45,385 nucleotides of DNA from Bordetella parapertussis (lineage in GTDB: Bacteria > Pseudomonadota > Gammaproteobacteria > Burkholderiales > SG8-41), in contig CAMBCF010000031.1 of assembly GCA_945864585.1 (NCBI GenBank), forward strand, positions 1-45,385, in the 5' to 3' direction. The notes under the pieces were generated by a model. That model worked only from the letters and a program-made list of their open reading frames with translations, was not told the origin of the DNA and searched no databases. Both the position numbers and the translations under genes were made by a program. Every line of letters begins with the position of its first letter. Within the stretch, counting starts at the first letter, position 1. Below, piece after piece: positions 32,267-41,429 of the stretch.

Positions 32267-33460
32267 TTATTCAAGGGTAACGCGCGCGAATTTGCGCTTG
32301 CCCACCTGCACCACGTAAACGCCTCTCGTAAGTTTGAGCACCTTGTCACCGATTTTCTCGCCGTCGATTTTGACGCCGCCTTGTTCGATCATGCGAGCCG
32401 CTTCGGTGGTGCTTGGGGTAAGGCCCGCGAGCTTTAGCACTTGCGCAATCGGCAATCCAGCAGGCGCAGCGAGCTTCACCTCCGGCATGTCGTCAGGCAC
32501 GCCGCCTTGCTTAAAGCGTGCTTCAAAATCGGCGAGCGCGTTGGCCGCGGCGGAGGCGTTGTGAAAGCGTGTAACAATTTCCTGCGCGAATTGCACCTTG
32601 ATATCGCGCGGGTTGGCGCCTTCGTTAACTTGTTGTTTTTGTTGATTTATTTGTGATAGAGATTGAAACGATAACAACTCGATGTAACGCCACATCAGCT
32701 CATCCGACACGCTCATCAGCTTGCCGAAAATCTCATTCGGCGGCTCGTTGATACCGACGTAATTGCCGAGCGACTTGGACATTTTGTTGACGCCATCGAG
32801 GCCTTCGAGCAAGGGCATGGTGAGCACGCATTGCGACGGCTGGCCATAGTGCTTTTGCAACTCACGGCCCATCAGCAGATTAAATTTTTGATCGGTGCCG
32901 CCGAGTTCAATATCGGCCTTCAGCGCCACCGAGTCGTAGCCCTGCACCAGCGGATACAGAAACTCGTGGATCGCGATCGGTTGATTACCCTTATAACGCT
33001 TGGAGAAATCGTCGCGCTCCAGCATGCGCGCCACGGTGTGGCTGGCGGCGAGCTTGATCATGTCCGCCGAGTTCATCTTGTCCATCCAGGTGGAATTGAA
33101 TGCCACCTCGGTTTTTGTGCGATCGAGTATCTTGAATACCTGATCGGTATAGGATTCGGCGTTTTTCGCGACATCCTCGCGCGTGAGGGGCGGGCGTGTG
33201 GCGTTCTTGCCGGTGGGGTCGCCGATCATGCCGGTGAAATCACCGATCAGAAACAAAATGTGATGGCCGAGGTCTTGTAACTGGCGCAGCTTGTTGATGA
33301 GTACCGTGTGGCCGAGATGCAGGTCGGGCGCGGTCGGATCGAAACCGGCCTTTACCCGCAGCGGTGCGCCGCGCTTGAGTTTTTCGACAAGTTCGGACTC
33401 AATCAGCAGTTCATCGCAGCCGCGACGTATGGTTTCCAGCTGTAAATCCAGTTCCAGCAT
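32267..33460 (-). CDS. tyrS: Tyrosyl-tRNA synthetase
   Basis: The protein has 397 residues from ATG 33460; the frame stays open far upstream, but the family start ([18 protein letters not shown]) is clear. It charges tRNA-Tyr in the cytosol. The class I signatures are [20 protein letters not shown] (HIGH region, HLGH) and KMSKS in [27 protein letters not shown] binds tyrosine and the adenylate. The C-terminal S4 RNA-binding domain includes [17 protein letters not shown]. Length and order fit the TyrRS-2 (TyrZ-like, HLGH) type. It is divergent from the M23 peptidase gene. Confidence 0.97.
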   Translation of the reverse strand: MLELDLQLETIRRGCDELLIESELVEKLKRGAPLRVKAGFDPTAPDLHLGHTVLINKLRQLQDLGHHILFLIGDFTGMIGDPTGKNATRPPLTREDVAKNAESYTDQVFKILDRTKTEVAFNSTWMDKMNSADMIKLAASHTVARMLERDDFSKRYKGNQPIAIHEFLYPLVQGYDSVALKADIELGGTDQKFNLLMGRELQKHYGQPSQCVLTMPLLEGLDGVNKMSKSLGNYVGINEPPNEIFGKLMSVSDELMWRYIELLSFQSLSQINQQKQQVNEGANPRDIKVQFAQEIVTRFHNASAAANALADFEARFKQGGVPDDMPEVKLAAPAGLPIAQVLKLAGLTPSTTEAARMIEQGGVKIDGEKIGDKVLKLTRGVYVVQVGKRKFARVTLE

Positions 33461-33492
33461 AAAACTTGCGCCCTTTTTTGGAAAATTCGGGG

Positions 33493-33520
33493 TTGACCGG
33501 GAGAGTGGTACTGCTATGCT
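33493..33520 (+). promoter_or_regulatory. Putative sigma70 promoter for the M23 peptidase-anmK operon
   Basis: -35 TTGACC (33493-33498), a 16-bp spacer and -10 TATGCT (33515-33520). The start codon is at 33581, leaving a leader of about 55 bases. By eye only. Confidence 0.4.
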
Positions 33521-33580
33521 TCGCGCTGCAAAAAATCGTGTGTTCAAGCCACAATAAGCGGCCATAAACCTAAACAAATC

Positions 33581-34945
33581 ATGCGTCAAGCGCAATTCAG
33601 GATTGTAGCGCAAAGCCTGTCGCGGGTGATGCGGCTGCACCGCGGCGCACGCTTTCGCCGCTGGGCATTGGCTTTGGTGCTGCCATTCGCCGGCGTGGTT
33701 ACGGCCTTTGGCATCGCGCCTCATACCGTCACCGACACGCTCGAACGCGTGCAGGTGGTCGAAGAACTCGCGTTGCCGCTGGATGCGCCGGTACTGGAAG
33801 CAACGCTGTCGCAGGCGCGCCAAACCTACTGGCGCGAAGAACGCATCCAGCGCGGCGACACACTGGCGCGCCTGCTGGCGCGGCTGCGCGTGAACGATGC
33901 CGAAGCGCTGGCGTTTCTGCATACGTCGCGTGAAGCGCGCGCAATTTTTCAGTTGATTTCCGGCCGCTCGCTGCGTGCGGAAACCGGCGCCGACGGCAAG
34001 CTGTTGACGCTGCATTATCTGAATGGCGAGCGGTTGCTCACCATCAAACGCGACGGCGATACGTTTGCCGCCGAAGACCATGTGGCGGCGCTCGAAACGC
34101 GCGTGCTTTCCGCTGCCGGTGAAATCCGCAGTTCGTTGTTCGCGGCCACCGATGCGCTCAACATTCCCGATGCGGTAGCGATGCAATTGGTCGAAATTTT
34201 TTCGACCGATATCGATTTTCACAAAGACCTGCGCAAGGGCGACCGCTTTGCTGTGGTGTACGAAGTGCTGCACCAGCAGGGCGAACCGGTACGCGCGGGA
34301 CGTTTGTTATCGGCAGAATTCATCAATCAGGGCCGCACCTTGAACGGCGTGTGGTTCGAGGCCACGGAACCCGCGGACAACACAGGGAGCGGCGCCGGAG
34401 GCGCCTACTACACGCTTGAGGGCAAAAATCTGCGCAAGGCGTTTTTGCGCTCGCCGCTGGAGTTTTCGCGCATCAGTTCGGGGTTTACCGCTGCGCGTTA
34501 TCATCCGATTCTGAACACCTGGCGCGCGCACAACGGCGTCGATTACGTCGCGCCCATCGGCTCTCGCATCAAAGCCACCGCCGATGGCGTGGTCGATTTC
34601 GCCGGCGTGCAAAGCGGCTACGGCAATGTGGTCATCCTGCGCCATCAAAATAAATACACCACGCTTTATGCGCACATGCAGGGCTTCGCGCCGGGTATAC
34701 GCAAGGGCGCGCGCGTGCAGCAGGGCGAGGTCATCGGCGCGGTCGGCATGACGGGCATGACCACCGGCCCGCATGTGCATTACGAATTTCGCATCAACGA
34801 CGTACACCACGATCCGCTGTCGGTAGCGGTGCCGCAGGCGGTCCCTTTGGCAGCGCAGCAAAAACACAAATTTCAGCTGGCCGCTGCCCCCCTCGCGCGC
34901 ACCATGAACCTGTTGCGCGGCGCCACACCGTCCAGCTTCGAGTAA
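33581..34945 (+). CDS. M23-family murein endopeptidase (MepM-like)
   Basis: The protein has 454 residues. An N-terminal signal anchor lies at about 27-46 ([20 protein letters not shown]). The central LysM/OapA-like region includes [20 protein letters not shown], and the middle domain contains [13 protein letters not shown]. The zinc peptidase domain has [20 protein letters not shown] (His and Asp ligands) and GPHVHYEFR (H-x-H), all intact. Such enzymes cut peptide cross-links to let the wall expand. It lies 5 bp upstream of anmK, which recycles a wall sugar, making a coherent wall-turnover operon. Confidence 0.94.
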   Translation: MRQAQFRIVAQSLSRVMRLHRGARFRRWALALVLPFAGVVTAFGIAPHTVTDTLERVQVVEELALPLDAPVLEATLSQARQTYWREERIQRGDTLARLLARLRVNDAEALAFLHTSREARAIFQLISGRSLRAETGADGKLLTLHYLNGERLLTIKRDGDTFAAEDHVAALETRVLSAAGEIRSSLFAATDALNIPDAVAMQLVEIFSTDIDFHKDLRKGDRFAVVYEVLHQQGEPVRAGRLLSAEFINQGRTLNGVWFEATEPADNTGSGAGGAYYTLEGKNLRKAFLRSPLEFSRISSGFTAARYHPILNTWRAHNGVDYVAPIGSRIKATADGVVDFAGVQSGYGNVVILRHQNKYTTLYAHMQGFAPGIRKGARVQQGEVIGAVGMTGMTTGPHVHYEFRINDVHHDPLSVAVPQAVPLAAQQKHKFQLAAAPLARTMNLLRGATPSSFE

Positions 34946-34950
34946 GCGCG

Positions 34951-36039
34951 ATGCCCGGTTTGTTTATCGGGCTGATGTCGGGCACCAGCCTCGATGGCAT
35001 CGACGCCGTTGTCGCTGCGTTTGACGGCGCGCCACGGCTGCTGCACTGCCATTATCAATCGTTTGAGCCACGGTTACGCGATGAACTGCTGGCGCTGCAA
35101 GCGCCCTGCGACAACGAGTTGCATCGCGCGGCGATGGCTGCAAATGACTTGGCGCGCGCCTATGCGGCAGCGGTTAACACTCTCCTTGCGAAAGCGTCTC
35201 TCGACGCGGGTGACATCGGCGCTGTCGGGTGTCATGGGCAAACAGTACGCCATCGCCCCGATGCGGGCTACACCACGCAACTGGTCAACGCGGCGTTGCT
35301 TGCCGAGCTGACGGGCATCGCCGTGATCAACGATTTTCGCAGCCGCGATATCGCTGCCGGAGGACAAGGCGCGCCACTGGCGCCGGCCTTTCATCGCCAG
35401 TTGTTTCATGCGGCGGACGAACACCGGGTGATAGTCAACATCGGAGGCATCGCAAATATTACGAATTTACCGCCGGCTGGCGCGGTTACGGGCTTTGACT
35501 GCGGTCCGGGGAACGCGTTGATGGATGAATGGATCCGTGCGCGGTGCAACCAGGCGTACGACAGGGACGGCGCCTGGGCAGCCACTGGAACTTTGTTGCC
35601 GGAATTGTATAAGCAATTGTTTTTAAATAATTTTTTTACACTTCCGCCTCCAAAAAGCAGCGGCCGGGATATGTTCAATTTGGCGTGGGTCATGCGCGCG
35701 ACAAAAGGCGGCGAGCCGCCGCAGGATGTGCAGGCCACATTGCTGGAGCTCACCGCGCAGAGCATTGCGCAGGCGATCGAAAAATATTGTGCGGGCGCGC
35801 AGGCGGTGTACGTGTGCGGCGGCGGCGCACACAACTATGCATTGATGGCGCGGCTCGCCGCGCTGTTGCCGCGCCACAAGCTTGCGGACACCAGTACGCT
35901 GGGCGTGGATGCGGATTGGGTGGAAGCGTTGGCCTTCGCCTGGCTGGGGCGTCAAACGATGCGGCGTGAGCCGGGCAATTTACCCGATGTCACCGGGGCG
36001 AAAGGGCCGCGCATCCTGGGCGCGATTTATGCGGCGTGA
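34951..36039 (+). CDS. anmK: Anhydro-N-acetylmuramic acid kinase
   Basis: The protein has 362 residues. It phosphorylates and opens 1,6-anhydro-MurNAc to MurNAc-6-phosphate in peptidoglycan recycling. The ATP-binding N-terminus is LFIGLMSGTSLDGIDAVV. Further marks are GCHGQTVRH with the catalytic-region His, INDFRSRDIAAGGQGAPL, NIGGIANIT, and GFDCGPGNALMDEW, all typical. VYVCGGGAHN lies in the C-terminal ATPase motif. The length is normal for the family. It is translated with the upstream M23 gene and ends at a good intrinsic terminator. Confidence 0.97.
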   Translation: MPGLFIGLMSGTSLDGIDAVVAAFDGAPRLLHCHYQSFEPRLRDELLALQAPCDNELHRAAMAANDLARAYAAAVNTLLAKASLDAGDIGAVGCHGQTVRHRPDAGYTTQLVNAALLAELTGIAVINDFRSRDIAAGGQGAPLAPAFHRQLFHAADEHRVIVNIGGIANITNLPPAGAVTGFDCGPGNALMDEWIRARCNQAYDRDGAWAATGTLLPELYKQLFLNNFFTLPPPKSSGRDMFNLAWVMRATKGGEPPQDVQATLLELTAQSIAQAIEKYCAGAQAVYVCGGGAHNYALMARLAALLPRHKLADTSTLGVDADWVEALAFAWLGRQTMRREPGNLPDVTGAKGPRILGAIYAA

Positions 36040-36112
36040 TGGGCATGTAAGGCAAAACGGTAATTGCCGCTGCCGTATTCGCCTGCGCCAGCATCATCCC
36101 ATTCCATAAAAT

Positions 36113-36134
36113 AAGCGGCTCGCGCCGCTTTTTT
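36113..36134 (+). terminator. Intrinsic terminator after anmK
   Basis: AAGCGGC (36113-36119), loop TCGC, GCCGCTT (36124-36130), then a run of six T (36129-36134). The stem is perfect. It lies between the converging anmK and erpA genes and ends the plus-strand transcript. Confidence 0.85.
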
Positions 36135-36148
36135 GCAGGGTGGCGCCG

Positions 36149-36538
36149 CTACGCCGAGAACGAAGACCCGCAACCGCACGTAGACGTCGCGTTCGGATTC
36201 TTGATCACAAACTGCGCACCTTCGACGTTCTCCTGATAGTCGATTTCCGCGCCCACCAGGTACTGCAGGCTCATGGGATCAACCAGCAAGGTAACGCCGG
36301 CTTTGTTAAGCGAGGTGTCGTCGTCGCTCACCGACTCTTCAAACGTAAAGCCATACTGAAAGCCCGAGCAGCCGCCGCCGCTAACGAATACGCGCAGCTT
36401 GAGCTCGGGATTGCCTTCTTCCTCGATCAGGCTCTTGACCTTGTTCGCTGCATTGTCGGTAAACACCAGCGGATCGGGCATCATTTGGGGAACCGCTTCG
36501 GTCAAAGCTTTGCTGACGGTTTCAGTAATCGCATTCAT
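36149..36538 (-). CDS. erpA: Iron-sulfur cluster insertion protein ErpA
   Basis: The protein has 129 residues. It is an A-type carrier that passes Fe-S clusters to apo-proteins. The HesB/IscA core starts at about residue 24 ([19 protein letters not shown]). The three cluster-binding cysteines are in [11 protein letters not shown] and in the C-terminal STCGCGSSF. The extra ~20-residue N-terminal extension ([19 protein letters not shown]) is common in betaproteobacterial copies. It is the last gene of the minus-strand group with bactofilin. Confidence 0.96.
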   Translation of the reverse strand: MNAITETVSKALTEAVPQMMPDPLVFTDNAANKVKSLIEEEGNPELKLRVFVSGGGCSGFQYGFTFEESVSDDDTSLNKAGVTLLVDPMSLQYLVGAEIDYQENVEGAQFVIKNPNATSTCGCGSSFSA

Positions 36539-36585
36539 CGCGTACTCCAGGGTGTTGCTTTATATTGGGCTGAGATTGCCAAAAA

Positions 36586-37005
36586 TTAAGTATTTGAATC
36601 CGCCGTCAGGGGTTTGATACTGACTACATTGTCGGCCTGCGCCTCAGTGTCGCAAACCATCATACCCTGTACCACAGCACCACCGTGGATTTCGAACCGG
36701 CGGTAATACACGTCGCCCGTAACATGGGCTTTAGACTGCAGATCCAGCGTATCACAGGCGTGGATCGGGCCGTTGACACGTCCGTTCACCATAACATGAT
36801 TGACACGGATTTCACCGAGTACCTCTGCATGTTCGGAAATGACCAGCATGCCCGGCTGGTCGCCCGTTGAAACGATATTACCATGTACCCGGCCATCGAC
36901 CCGCAGGCCATCTGAAAACTGGATATTGCCTTGGACGGTGGTCCCCGCGCCGATCAACGAATCAATACGGTTTTGCGGTTTTGCCGGGTCCTTTTTTCCA
37001 AACAT
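36586..37005 (-). CDS. Bactofilin family cytoskeletal protein
   Basis: The protein has 139 residues from ATG 37005, preceded by GGGAGCT. Bactofilins polymerise into non-nucleotide filaments that organise envelope proteins. The beta-helical DUF583 core runs from about 13 to 120, with repeated short strands: NRIDSLIGAGTTVQGNI, DGRVHGNIVSTG, AEVLGEIRVNHVMVNGRVNG, AHVTGDVYYRRFEIHGGAVV. Short N- and C-terminal tails without a membrane segment are typical. It begins 10 bp after the stop of the DUF6776-type gene, so they share a transcript. Confidence 0.93.
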   Translation of the reverse strand: MFGKKDPAKPQNRIDSLIGAGTTVQGNIQFSDGLRVDGRVHGNIVSTGDQPGMLVISEHAEVLGEIRVNHVMVNGRVNGPIHACDTLDLQSKAHVTGDVYYRRFEIHGGAVVQGMMVCDTEAQADNVVSIKPLTADSNT

Positions 37006-37015
37006 GCTTAGCTCC

Positions 37016-37762
37016 CTAGGAGATGGCCACAGATTGCGTAAGTTTAGGCGCACTGGCGCCGTTTTGATACACCCGTACCTGGACACTCTTGACAACGGCG
37101 CCTGGTGCGATCTTGAAAGTCCCCTCAACCCGTTGAAATGACTTGAAATTAAGGTGATATTCACGTGTTTTGCCATCGGCGGTCGGCGGCAAGGCGATGA
37201 TAATATTTTCGGCGCCCTGCAGTGCGCTGACTACGATTTGCACATGTCCCTGAAAATCTGCCGGACGTTGCCCACCCTGCACCAGCAGCATGCGGTATCT
37301 GAATTCGCCCGGCACGGCGTCGGGCTCGACCTTCAGCCGCCCCAGTGAAACGGCGTCGTCGCGTCCCGCAGTCGGCAGCAACGACTGAAAAAACGCCAGG
37401 TCATCCTTAAGTGCTGCGTTCTCGGTAGACAGGCTTTTCACCTGCTTGGTGAGATCGCCATAGGTCACCGCTTCAATCTGGCGTTGACTTTCGGATGACG
37501 CGAGTTTCGCCCGCATTTCGGCGATTTCTGCGGATTGTTTTACGGTGGCCTCGTTCAGCCGCTTCATCTCGTCTGCGATCTCGCTATTGCGAAATCTGGC
37601 GTATTCGCCACTGAAGTGATAAGTGAGCCAGATCGCGCCCAGCACCGCCACCACGACGCCTGCTGCGACCATTACAGACATGTAGGGCTGGTGCGCACGC
37701 ACCGCCACGCGCGGCGCGTAAATGCCAAAACGATTCCTGAGCGACTTAAGCCAGGCTTTCAA
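37016..37762 (-). CDS. DUF6776-type inner-membrane coiled-coil protein
   Basis: The start is probably TTG 37762 (GAGAGG nine bases upstream), giving 248 residues; an ATG-like start at 37852 would add an atypical head overlapping argC's end. One transmembrane helix lies at about 30-48 (VMVAAGVVVAVLGAIWLTYH). A coiled coil follows at about 55-115 (AEIAEMRAKLASSESQRQIE, SLSTENAALKDDLAFFQSLL). The C-terminal beta domain reads EFRYRMLLVQGGQRPADFQG. This architecture and position before bactofilin recur in betaproteobacteria. The function is unknown; a membrane tether for bactofilin is a possibility. Confidence 0.8.
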   Translation of the reverse strand: MKAWLKSLRNRFGIYAPRVAVRAHQPYMSVMVAAGVVVAVLGAIWLTYHFSGEYARFRNSEIADEMKRLNEATVKQSAEIAEMRAKLASSESQRQIEAVTYGDLTKQVKSLSTENAALKDDLAFFQSLLPTAGRDDAVSLGRLKVEPDAVPGEFRYRMLLVQGGQRPADFQGHVQIVVSALQGAENIIIALPPTADGKTREYHLNFKSFQRVEGTFKIAPGAVVKSVQVRVYQNGASAPKLTQSVAIS

Positions 37763-37802
37763 CGGGACGCGCCTCTCGCGATCATAGGCTGGGTAACGGT
37801 GA

Positions 37803-38843
37803 CTAAGGCAGTAATGCAACTTGCCGTAGCCCGGTGTCTTCGGCAAAACCAAACATGATATTCATATTCTGCACTGCTTGGCCTGCGGCGCCCTTCATCA
37901 GGTTGTCGATGACTGATAGCACTACGGCTGTATCACCCCCCTGTGGCCGGTGTACCGCTATGCGGCAAATATTCGCGCCGCGCACGGAACGCGTGTCGGG
38001 GTGCGATCCCGCCGGCATGACGTCCACAAACGCTTCGTTAGCATAGCGCTTTTCAAACAAGGCTTGCAGATCGGCGTCGCTGGTGAGCTGGGCGTACAAG
38101 GTGGCGTGGATGCCGCGGATCATGGGCGTCAGATGCGGCGTGAAAATCAGCTTGACCGGTTTGCCTGAAATTATTGTAAGCCCTTGTTTTATTTCAGGAT
38201 AATGCCTATGCCCCGGTACGCCATAAGCTTTGAAATTATCGGCTGCCTCGGCCAGCAGCGTATGTACTTCTGCCTTGCGACCGGCACCCGATACGCCCGA
38301 CTTGGCGTCCGCGATCAGATGGTCAATATCCACCACGCCGGCTTCGAGCAGCGGCAGGAAGCCCAGTTGCACCGCGGTGGGGTAGCATCCAGGATTCGCC
38401 ACGACACGCGCAGCGGTGATCTGGGCGCGATTGAGTTCGGGCAAACCGTAAACCGCCTCGGCCACCAGCTCGGGGCAGGCGTGTGGCATTTGGTACCAGT
38501 GCTCCCACAGCGCGATGTCCTTGATGCGAAAATCGGCCGCCACATCGATTACGCGCACGCCCGCTTCCACCAACGCAGGAGCATCTTTCATGGCAATGCC
38601 GTTGGGCGTGGCGAAGAACACCAAGTCGCACTGGTCGAGCGCGGCAGCTGCGGGTTCGGCGAACTTCAGATCAATCCAGCCGCGCAGGTTGGGGAACATC
38701 GTGGCAACCGGCAGGCCGGCTTCGGAGCGCGAGGTAATCGCAGTGAGTTTTGCGTAGGGATGCTGGGTGAGCAGCCGCAACAATTCCACACCGGTGTAGC
38801 CGGTGCCGCCAACGATGCCAACGTTGATGGTTTTCTGATTCAT
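37803..38843 (-). CDS. argC: N-acetyl-gamma-glutamyl-phosphate reductase
   Basis: The protein has 346 residues from ATG 38843; the frame extends upstream, but family similarity begins at [20 protein letters not shown]. It reduces N-acetylglutamyl phosphate with NADPH in arginine synthesis. The catalytic cysteine is in [15 protein letters not shown], and KSGVSGAGR and [11 protein letters not shown] are the other active-site blocks. This is the long (type 1) form. The gene follows rpsI at a terminator, an arrangement common in betaproteobacteria. Confidence 0.97.
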   Translation of the reverse strand: MNQKTINVGIVGGTGYTGVELLRLLTQHPYAKLTAITSRSEAGLPVATMFPNLRGWIDLKFAEPAAAALDQCDLVFFATPNGIAMKDAPALVEAGVRVIDVAADFRIKDIALWEHWYQMPHACPELVAEAVYGLPELNRAQITAARVVANPGCYPTAVQLGFLPLLEAGVVDIDHLIADAKSGVSGAGRKAEVHTLLAEAADNFKAYGVPGHRHYPEIKQGLTIISGKPVKLIFTPHLTPMIRGIHATLYAQLTSDADLQALFEKRYANEAFVDVMPAGSHPDTRSVRGANICRIAVHRPQGGDTAVVLSVIDNLMKGAAGQAVQNMNIMFGFAEDTGLRQVALLP

Positions 38844-38912
38844 AACGGTTTTCAATGACGCGCTGCAAAGACTGAACTCTGCCGTTCCCGCGAAGTATGC
38901 GCCAAAAATAAC

Positions 38913-38934
38913 AAAGCCGCCCGCAGGCGGCTTT
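38913..38934 (-). terminator. Intrinsic terminator after rplM-rpsI
   Basis: AAAGCCGCC (38913-38921), loop CGCA, GGCGGCTTT (38926-38934): a perfect 9-bp stem. On the minus strand it is followed by TTATTTTTGG, a T-rich tract. It ends the ribosomal protein operon before argC. Confidence 0.8.
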
Positions 38935-38949
38935 GCCGTATGGTGCGGA

Positions 38950-39342
38950 TTACCGCTTGGAGAATTGCTTGCGGCGTCGCGCTTTGCGCAAGCCGACTTT
39001 TTTACGTTCGACTTCACGCGCATCGCGCGTCACCAGGCCCGCTTTTTTGAGCGGTGGTTTCAACGCCGCATCGTAACTGATGAGCGCGCGCGTGATGCCG
39101 TGACGCACTGCGCCGGCCTGACCGGATTCACCGCCGCCGATAACGTTGACGCTGATGTCAAAGCGGGTAACATTGTCAGTGAGTTCGAGCGGTTGGCGCA
39201 CGATCATGCGCCCGGTTTCGCGCGAGAAAAATTGGTCCACCGGTTTGCCATTGACGATGATGTCGCCCTTGCCCGGCCTGAGGTAAACCCGTGCCACCGC
39301 GCTTTTGCGCCGCCCCGTACCGTAGTTGCTCTGCACTGCCAT
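38950..39342 (-). CDS. rpsI: 30S ribosomal protein S9
   Basis: The protein has 130 residues. It contacts 16S rRNA and P-site tRNA through its C-terminal tail. The N-terminus [20 protein letters not shown] and the central [19 protein letters not shown] are diagnostic. The end [17 protein letters not shown] has the universal basic tail with terminal K-R. It lies 32 bp after rplM, the standard L13-S9 operon. Confidence 0.98.
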   Translation of the reverse strand: MAVQSNYGTGRRKSAVARVYLRPGKGDIIVNGKPVDQFFSRETGRMIVRQPLELTDNVTRFDISVNVIGGGESGQAGAVRHGITRALISYDAALKPPLKKAGLVTRDAREVERKKVGLRKARRRKQFSKR

Positions 39343-39374
39343 GTGATATCGCCTCGACTGATATTTTTACGTAA

Positions 39375-39803
39375 TTAAACTTGAAGGGGTTTGGGCTGCT
39401 GCGCGCTATGCGGGTGCGTTTCACCGGCATAGGCTTTCATTTTACGCAGCATGGCGTAGCCCAGCGGGCCTTTGGGCAACATGCCTTTGACGGCTTTTTC
39501 AAGCACGCGACCAGGGTGATCCGCGTGCATACTCTCGAAATTGGTCGTGCGTATACCGCCGGGGTAGCCGGTATGCCGGTGATACAGCTTGCCTTTGGCT
39601 TTGTTGCCTGTGACGCGCAGCTTGTCGACGTTGACCACAACGATATAATCGCCGGTGTCGACGTGAGGCGTGAATTCGGGTTTGTGTTTGCCGCGCAGCC
39701 GATGTGCGATTGCAGCAGCGAGCCGTCCCAGCACTTTGCCGGCGGCATCGACGATAACCCAATCGTGCTGCACGGTTTCTGTCTTGGCGTTAAATGTTTT
39801 CAT
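39375..39803 (-). CDS. rplM: 50S ribosomal protein L13
   Basis: The protein has 142 residues from ATG 39803; upstream in-frame starts give non-family sequence. It is an early-assembly protein of the large subunit. Marks: [54 protein letters not shown] and [20 protein letters not shown]. The length is exactly that of the family. It is the first gene of the rplM-rpsI operon, so the promoter should lie in 39804-40025. Confidence 0.98.
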   Translation of the reverse strand: MKTFNAKTETVQHDWVIVDAAGKVLGRLAAAIAHRLRGKHKPEFTPHVDTGDYIVVVNVDKLRVTGNKAKGKLYHRHTGYPGGIRTTNFESMHADHPGRVLEKAVKGMLPKGPLGYAMLRKMKAYAGETHPHSAQQPKPLQV

Positions 39804-40025
39804 GGTAAATCCTGTTTCTTTGCTTGGCGTATCTTCTACAAGGCGCTGCGGGCGTAGCAGCAAGTTCGATTTACAATCGGTGGCATGCTAATACACAGCC
39901 ACCAGCCCGAACGGAACCGCGAATTCTATTAGAAATCAGGCATCTGTGTCAAATTAAGGATTGCTGCACTGAAGCCGCGGCAGTTCGCGTTTCATCAAGA
40001 CAAATTATTTAAAAACAACAAGTTA

Positions 40026-40916
40026 ATGAATACATGGCTAATCACGAATACGCTGGCGGCGTGGCTGCTGCCGCCCGGTTGCTTGCTGCTGCTGGCAGGG
40101 TGGGGGCTGTTTCGACTGCGCAAGCACCCGCGTTCGGGAAGCGTCTTGCTGGCATTGTCACTGGCGGCGCTGTGGGCGCTCTCCACCCCGTGGTTCTCGC
40201 GCACGCTGTTGCAGGCGCTTGAGCCGGCAGCGGTAGACCCGCTGCGCGCGCCGCCCGCGCAGGCTATCGTGGTTTTGGGTGGCGGCAAATATCATGCGGC
40301 GCCGGAATACGCCGCCGATACCGTGAGCGAAGCGACGCTGGTGCGCCTGCGTTACGCGGCGCTCCTGCAGCGGCAAACCGGCAAGCCCATTTTGGTGAGC
40401 GGCGGCGCGCCGGAAGGTAGCCGCATATCCGAAGCGCTGACCATGAAATCGGTGCTTGAAAATGAATTCAAGACGCCGGTAACGTGGCTGGAAGCCGCGT
40501 CGAATAATACGCTGGAAAACGCCCATGCCAGCCGTGCCATGCTCGCTCCGCTGGGCATCAATCGCGTGTACCTGGTAACGCACGCACGGCATATGCCGCG
40601 CGCGCAGTGGATATTTGCGAAAGCCGGTTTTGATGTGGTTATCGCATCCACCCAATGGACCACGAGCTTCGGGTTGACGGTGCGTGACTTCATGCCGCAA
40701 GCGTGGGCGCTGCGCGACAGCAGCGATTTTTTTCACGAGGTCATAGGCTTGGTATGGTATCGGCTAAAATCCGCGCTGCCATCAACAAATCCTGCGCAAG
40801 CGCACTTTCGCTTGCGCCTCGAATCCCCCCTCCTTTGCGAAGCGGGGGAGAGCGAAGCGAGGGGCTGGCGGGGGGTGGGGGCAACATTGTTCACTCGGTT
40901 TGCGAGTAAGTCATGA
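40026..40916 (+). CDS. YdcF-family (DUF218) inner-membrane protein with a repeat-encoded tail
   Basis: The protein has 296 residues. Two N-terminal hydrophobic segments (about 8-24 and 38-52) precede the DUF218 domain: QAIVVLGGGKYHAAPEYAAD, TGKPILVSGGAPEGSRISEA, EAASNNTLENAHASRAML and VYLVTHARHMPRAQWIF. Relatives include ElyC, involved in envelope-sugar metabolism, and the SanA/YdcF group. Family similarity ends near IGLVWYRLKSALPS (about 255). The last ~40 residues are encoded by a dispersed C/G-rich repeat, so the native stop was probably lost. It overlaps the OsmC gene by 4 bp. Confidence 0.88.
   Translation: MNTWLITNTLAAWLLPPGCLLLLAGWGLFRLRKHPRSGSVLLALSLAALWALSTPWFSRTLLQALEPAAVDPLRAPPAQAIVVLGGGKYHAAPEYAADTVSEATLVRLRYAALLQRQTGKPILVSGGAPEGSRISEALTMKSVLENEFKTPVTWLEAASNNTLENAHASRAMLAPLGINRVYLVTHARHMPRAQWIFAKAGFDVVIASTQWTTSFGLTVRDFMPQAWALRDSSDFFHEVIGLVWYRLKSALPSTNPAQAHFRLRLESPLLCEAGESEARGWRGVGATLFTRFASKS
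40824..40881. repeat. C/G-rich dispersed repeat inside the YdcF 3' end
   Basis: TCCCCCCTCCTTTGCGAAG starts at 40824 and continues into CGGGGGAGAG, then AGGGGCTGGCGGGGGGTGGG at the end. CCCCC...GGGGG arms can pair around TTTGCGAAG. The composition contrasts sharply with the surrounding coding DNA and matches the style of intergenic repeats seen at 25385 and 21592. Confidence 0.55.
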
Positions 40917-41329
40917 AAGCACGTATTAAATGGCTGGAAAACGTGGCCTTTGTTGCCGAATCGGAAAGCGGTCACGCGATGGTGATGGACGGGGCACCCG
41001 AAGGCGGTGGCCGCAACCTGGGACCGCGCCCAATGGAAACCCTGCTGATGGGCGCTGGTGGTTGCACCGCCTATGACGTGGTTCACATCCTCAAGAAATC
41101 ACGCGCGGATGTGACTGACTGCGTGCTGGAAATCGACGCCGAGCGCGCAAGCGAAGACCCGAAAGTGTTTACCAAGATTCACTTTCATTTTGTGGTGACG
41201 GGCAAAGCGCTCAAAACAGCGCAAGTTGAACGCGCGGTGCACCTTTCGGCGGAAAAATATTGTTCGGCTTCGATCATGCTAGGCAAGACCGCTACTATTA
41301 CTCACGACTTCGAAGTCCTCGAAGGCTAG
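40913..41329 (+). CDS. OsmC-family protein
   Basis: The protein has 138 residues from ATG 40913, overlapping the YdcF stop (ATGA). OsmC-type proteins reduce organic hydroperoxides via two cysteines. Here the first is in MGAGGCTAYDVVHILKKSRA and the second in SAEKYCSASIMLGKTATI, both in conserved positions. GRNLGPRPMETLLMG is the usual dimer loop. It is the YhfA-like subgroup, whose substrate is undefined. A short duplicate of its 3' end lies about 120 bp downstream. Confidence 0.94.
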   Translation: MKARIKWLENVAFVAESESGHAMVMDGAPEGGGRNLGPRPMETLLMGAGGCTAYDVVHILKKSRADVTDCVLEIDAERASEDPKVFTKIHFHFVVTGKALKTAQVERAVHLSAEKYCSASIMLGKTATITHDFEVLEG

Positions 41330-41409
41330 CGGCGAAGCCAGCAGCCGGCTCCCGCACTCGGCCTGCGGCTACCGAGTCGCCGTCTGCCTTCGATCATGCT
41401 AGGCAAGAC
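41268..41409 (+). repeat. Direct repeat from the OsmC 3' end
   Basis: The 22-mer beginning CTTCGATCATGCTAGGCAAG occurs at 41268-41289 (coding, C-terminus of OsmC) and again at 41388-41409 (intergenic), an exact match at 120-bp offset. The following bases stay similar for about 12 nt (CGCTACTATT and TGCCGCTATT). This is a partial duplication of the gene end placed against the coq7 stop. Confidence 0.8.
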
Positions 41410-41429
41410 TGCCGCTATTGCTGTTGCAG

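Noticed and set aside
32267-34273. 668-codon frame extending tyrS upstream
   Set aside because: The upstream 271 codons are antisense to the M23 peptidase gene; tyrS has its family start at 33460.
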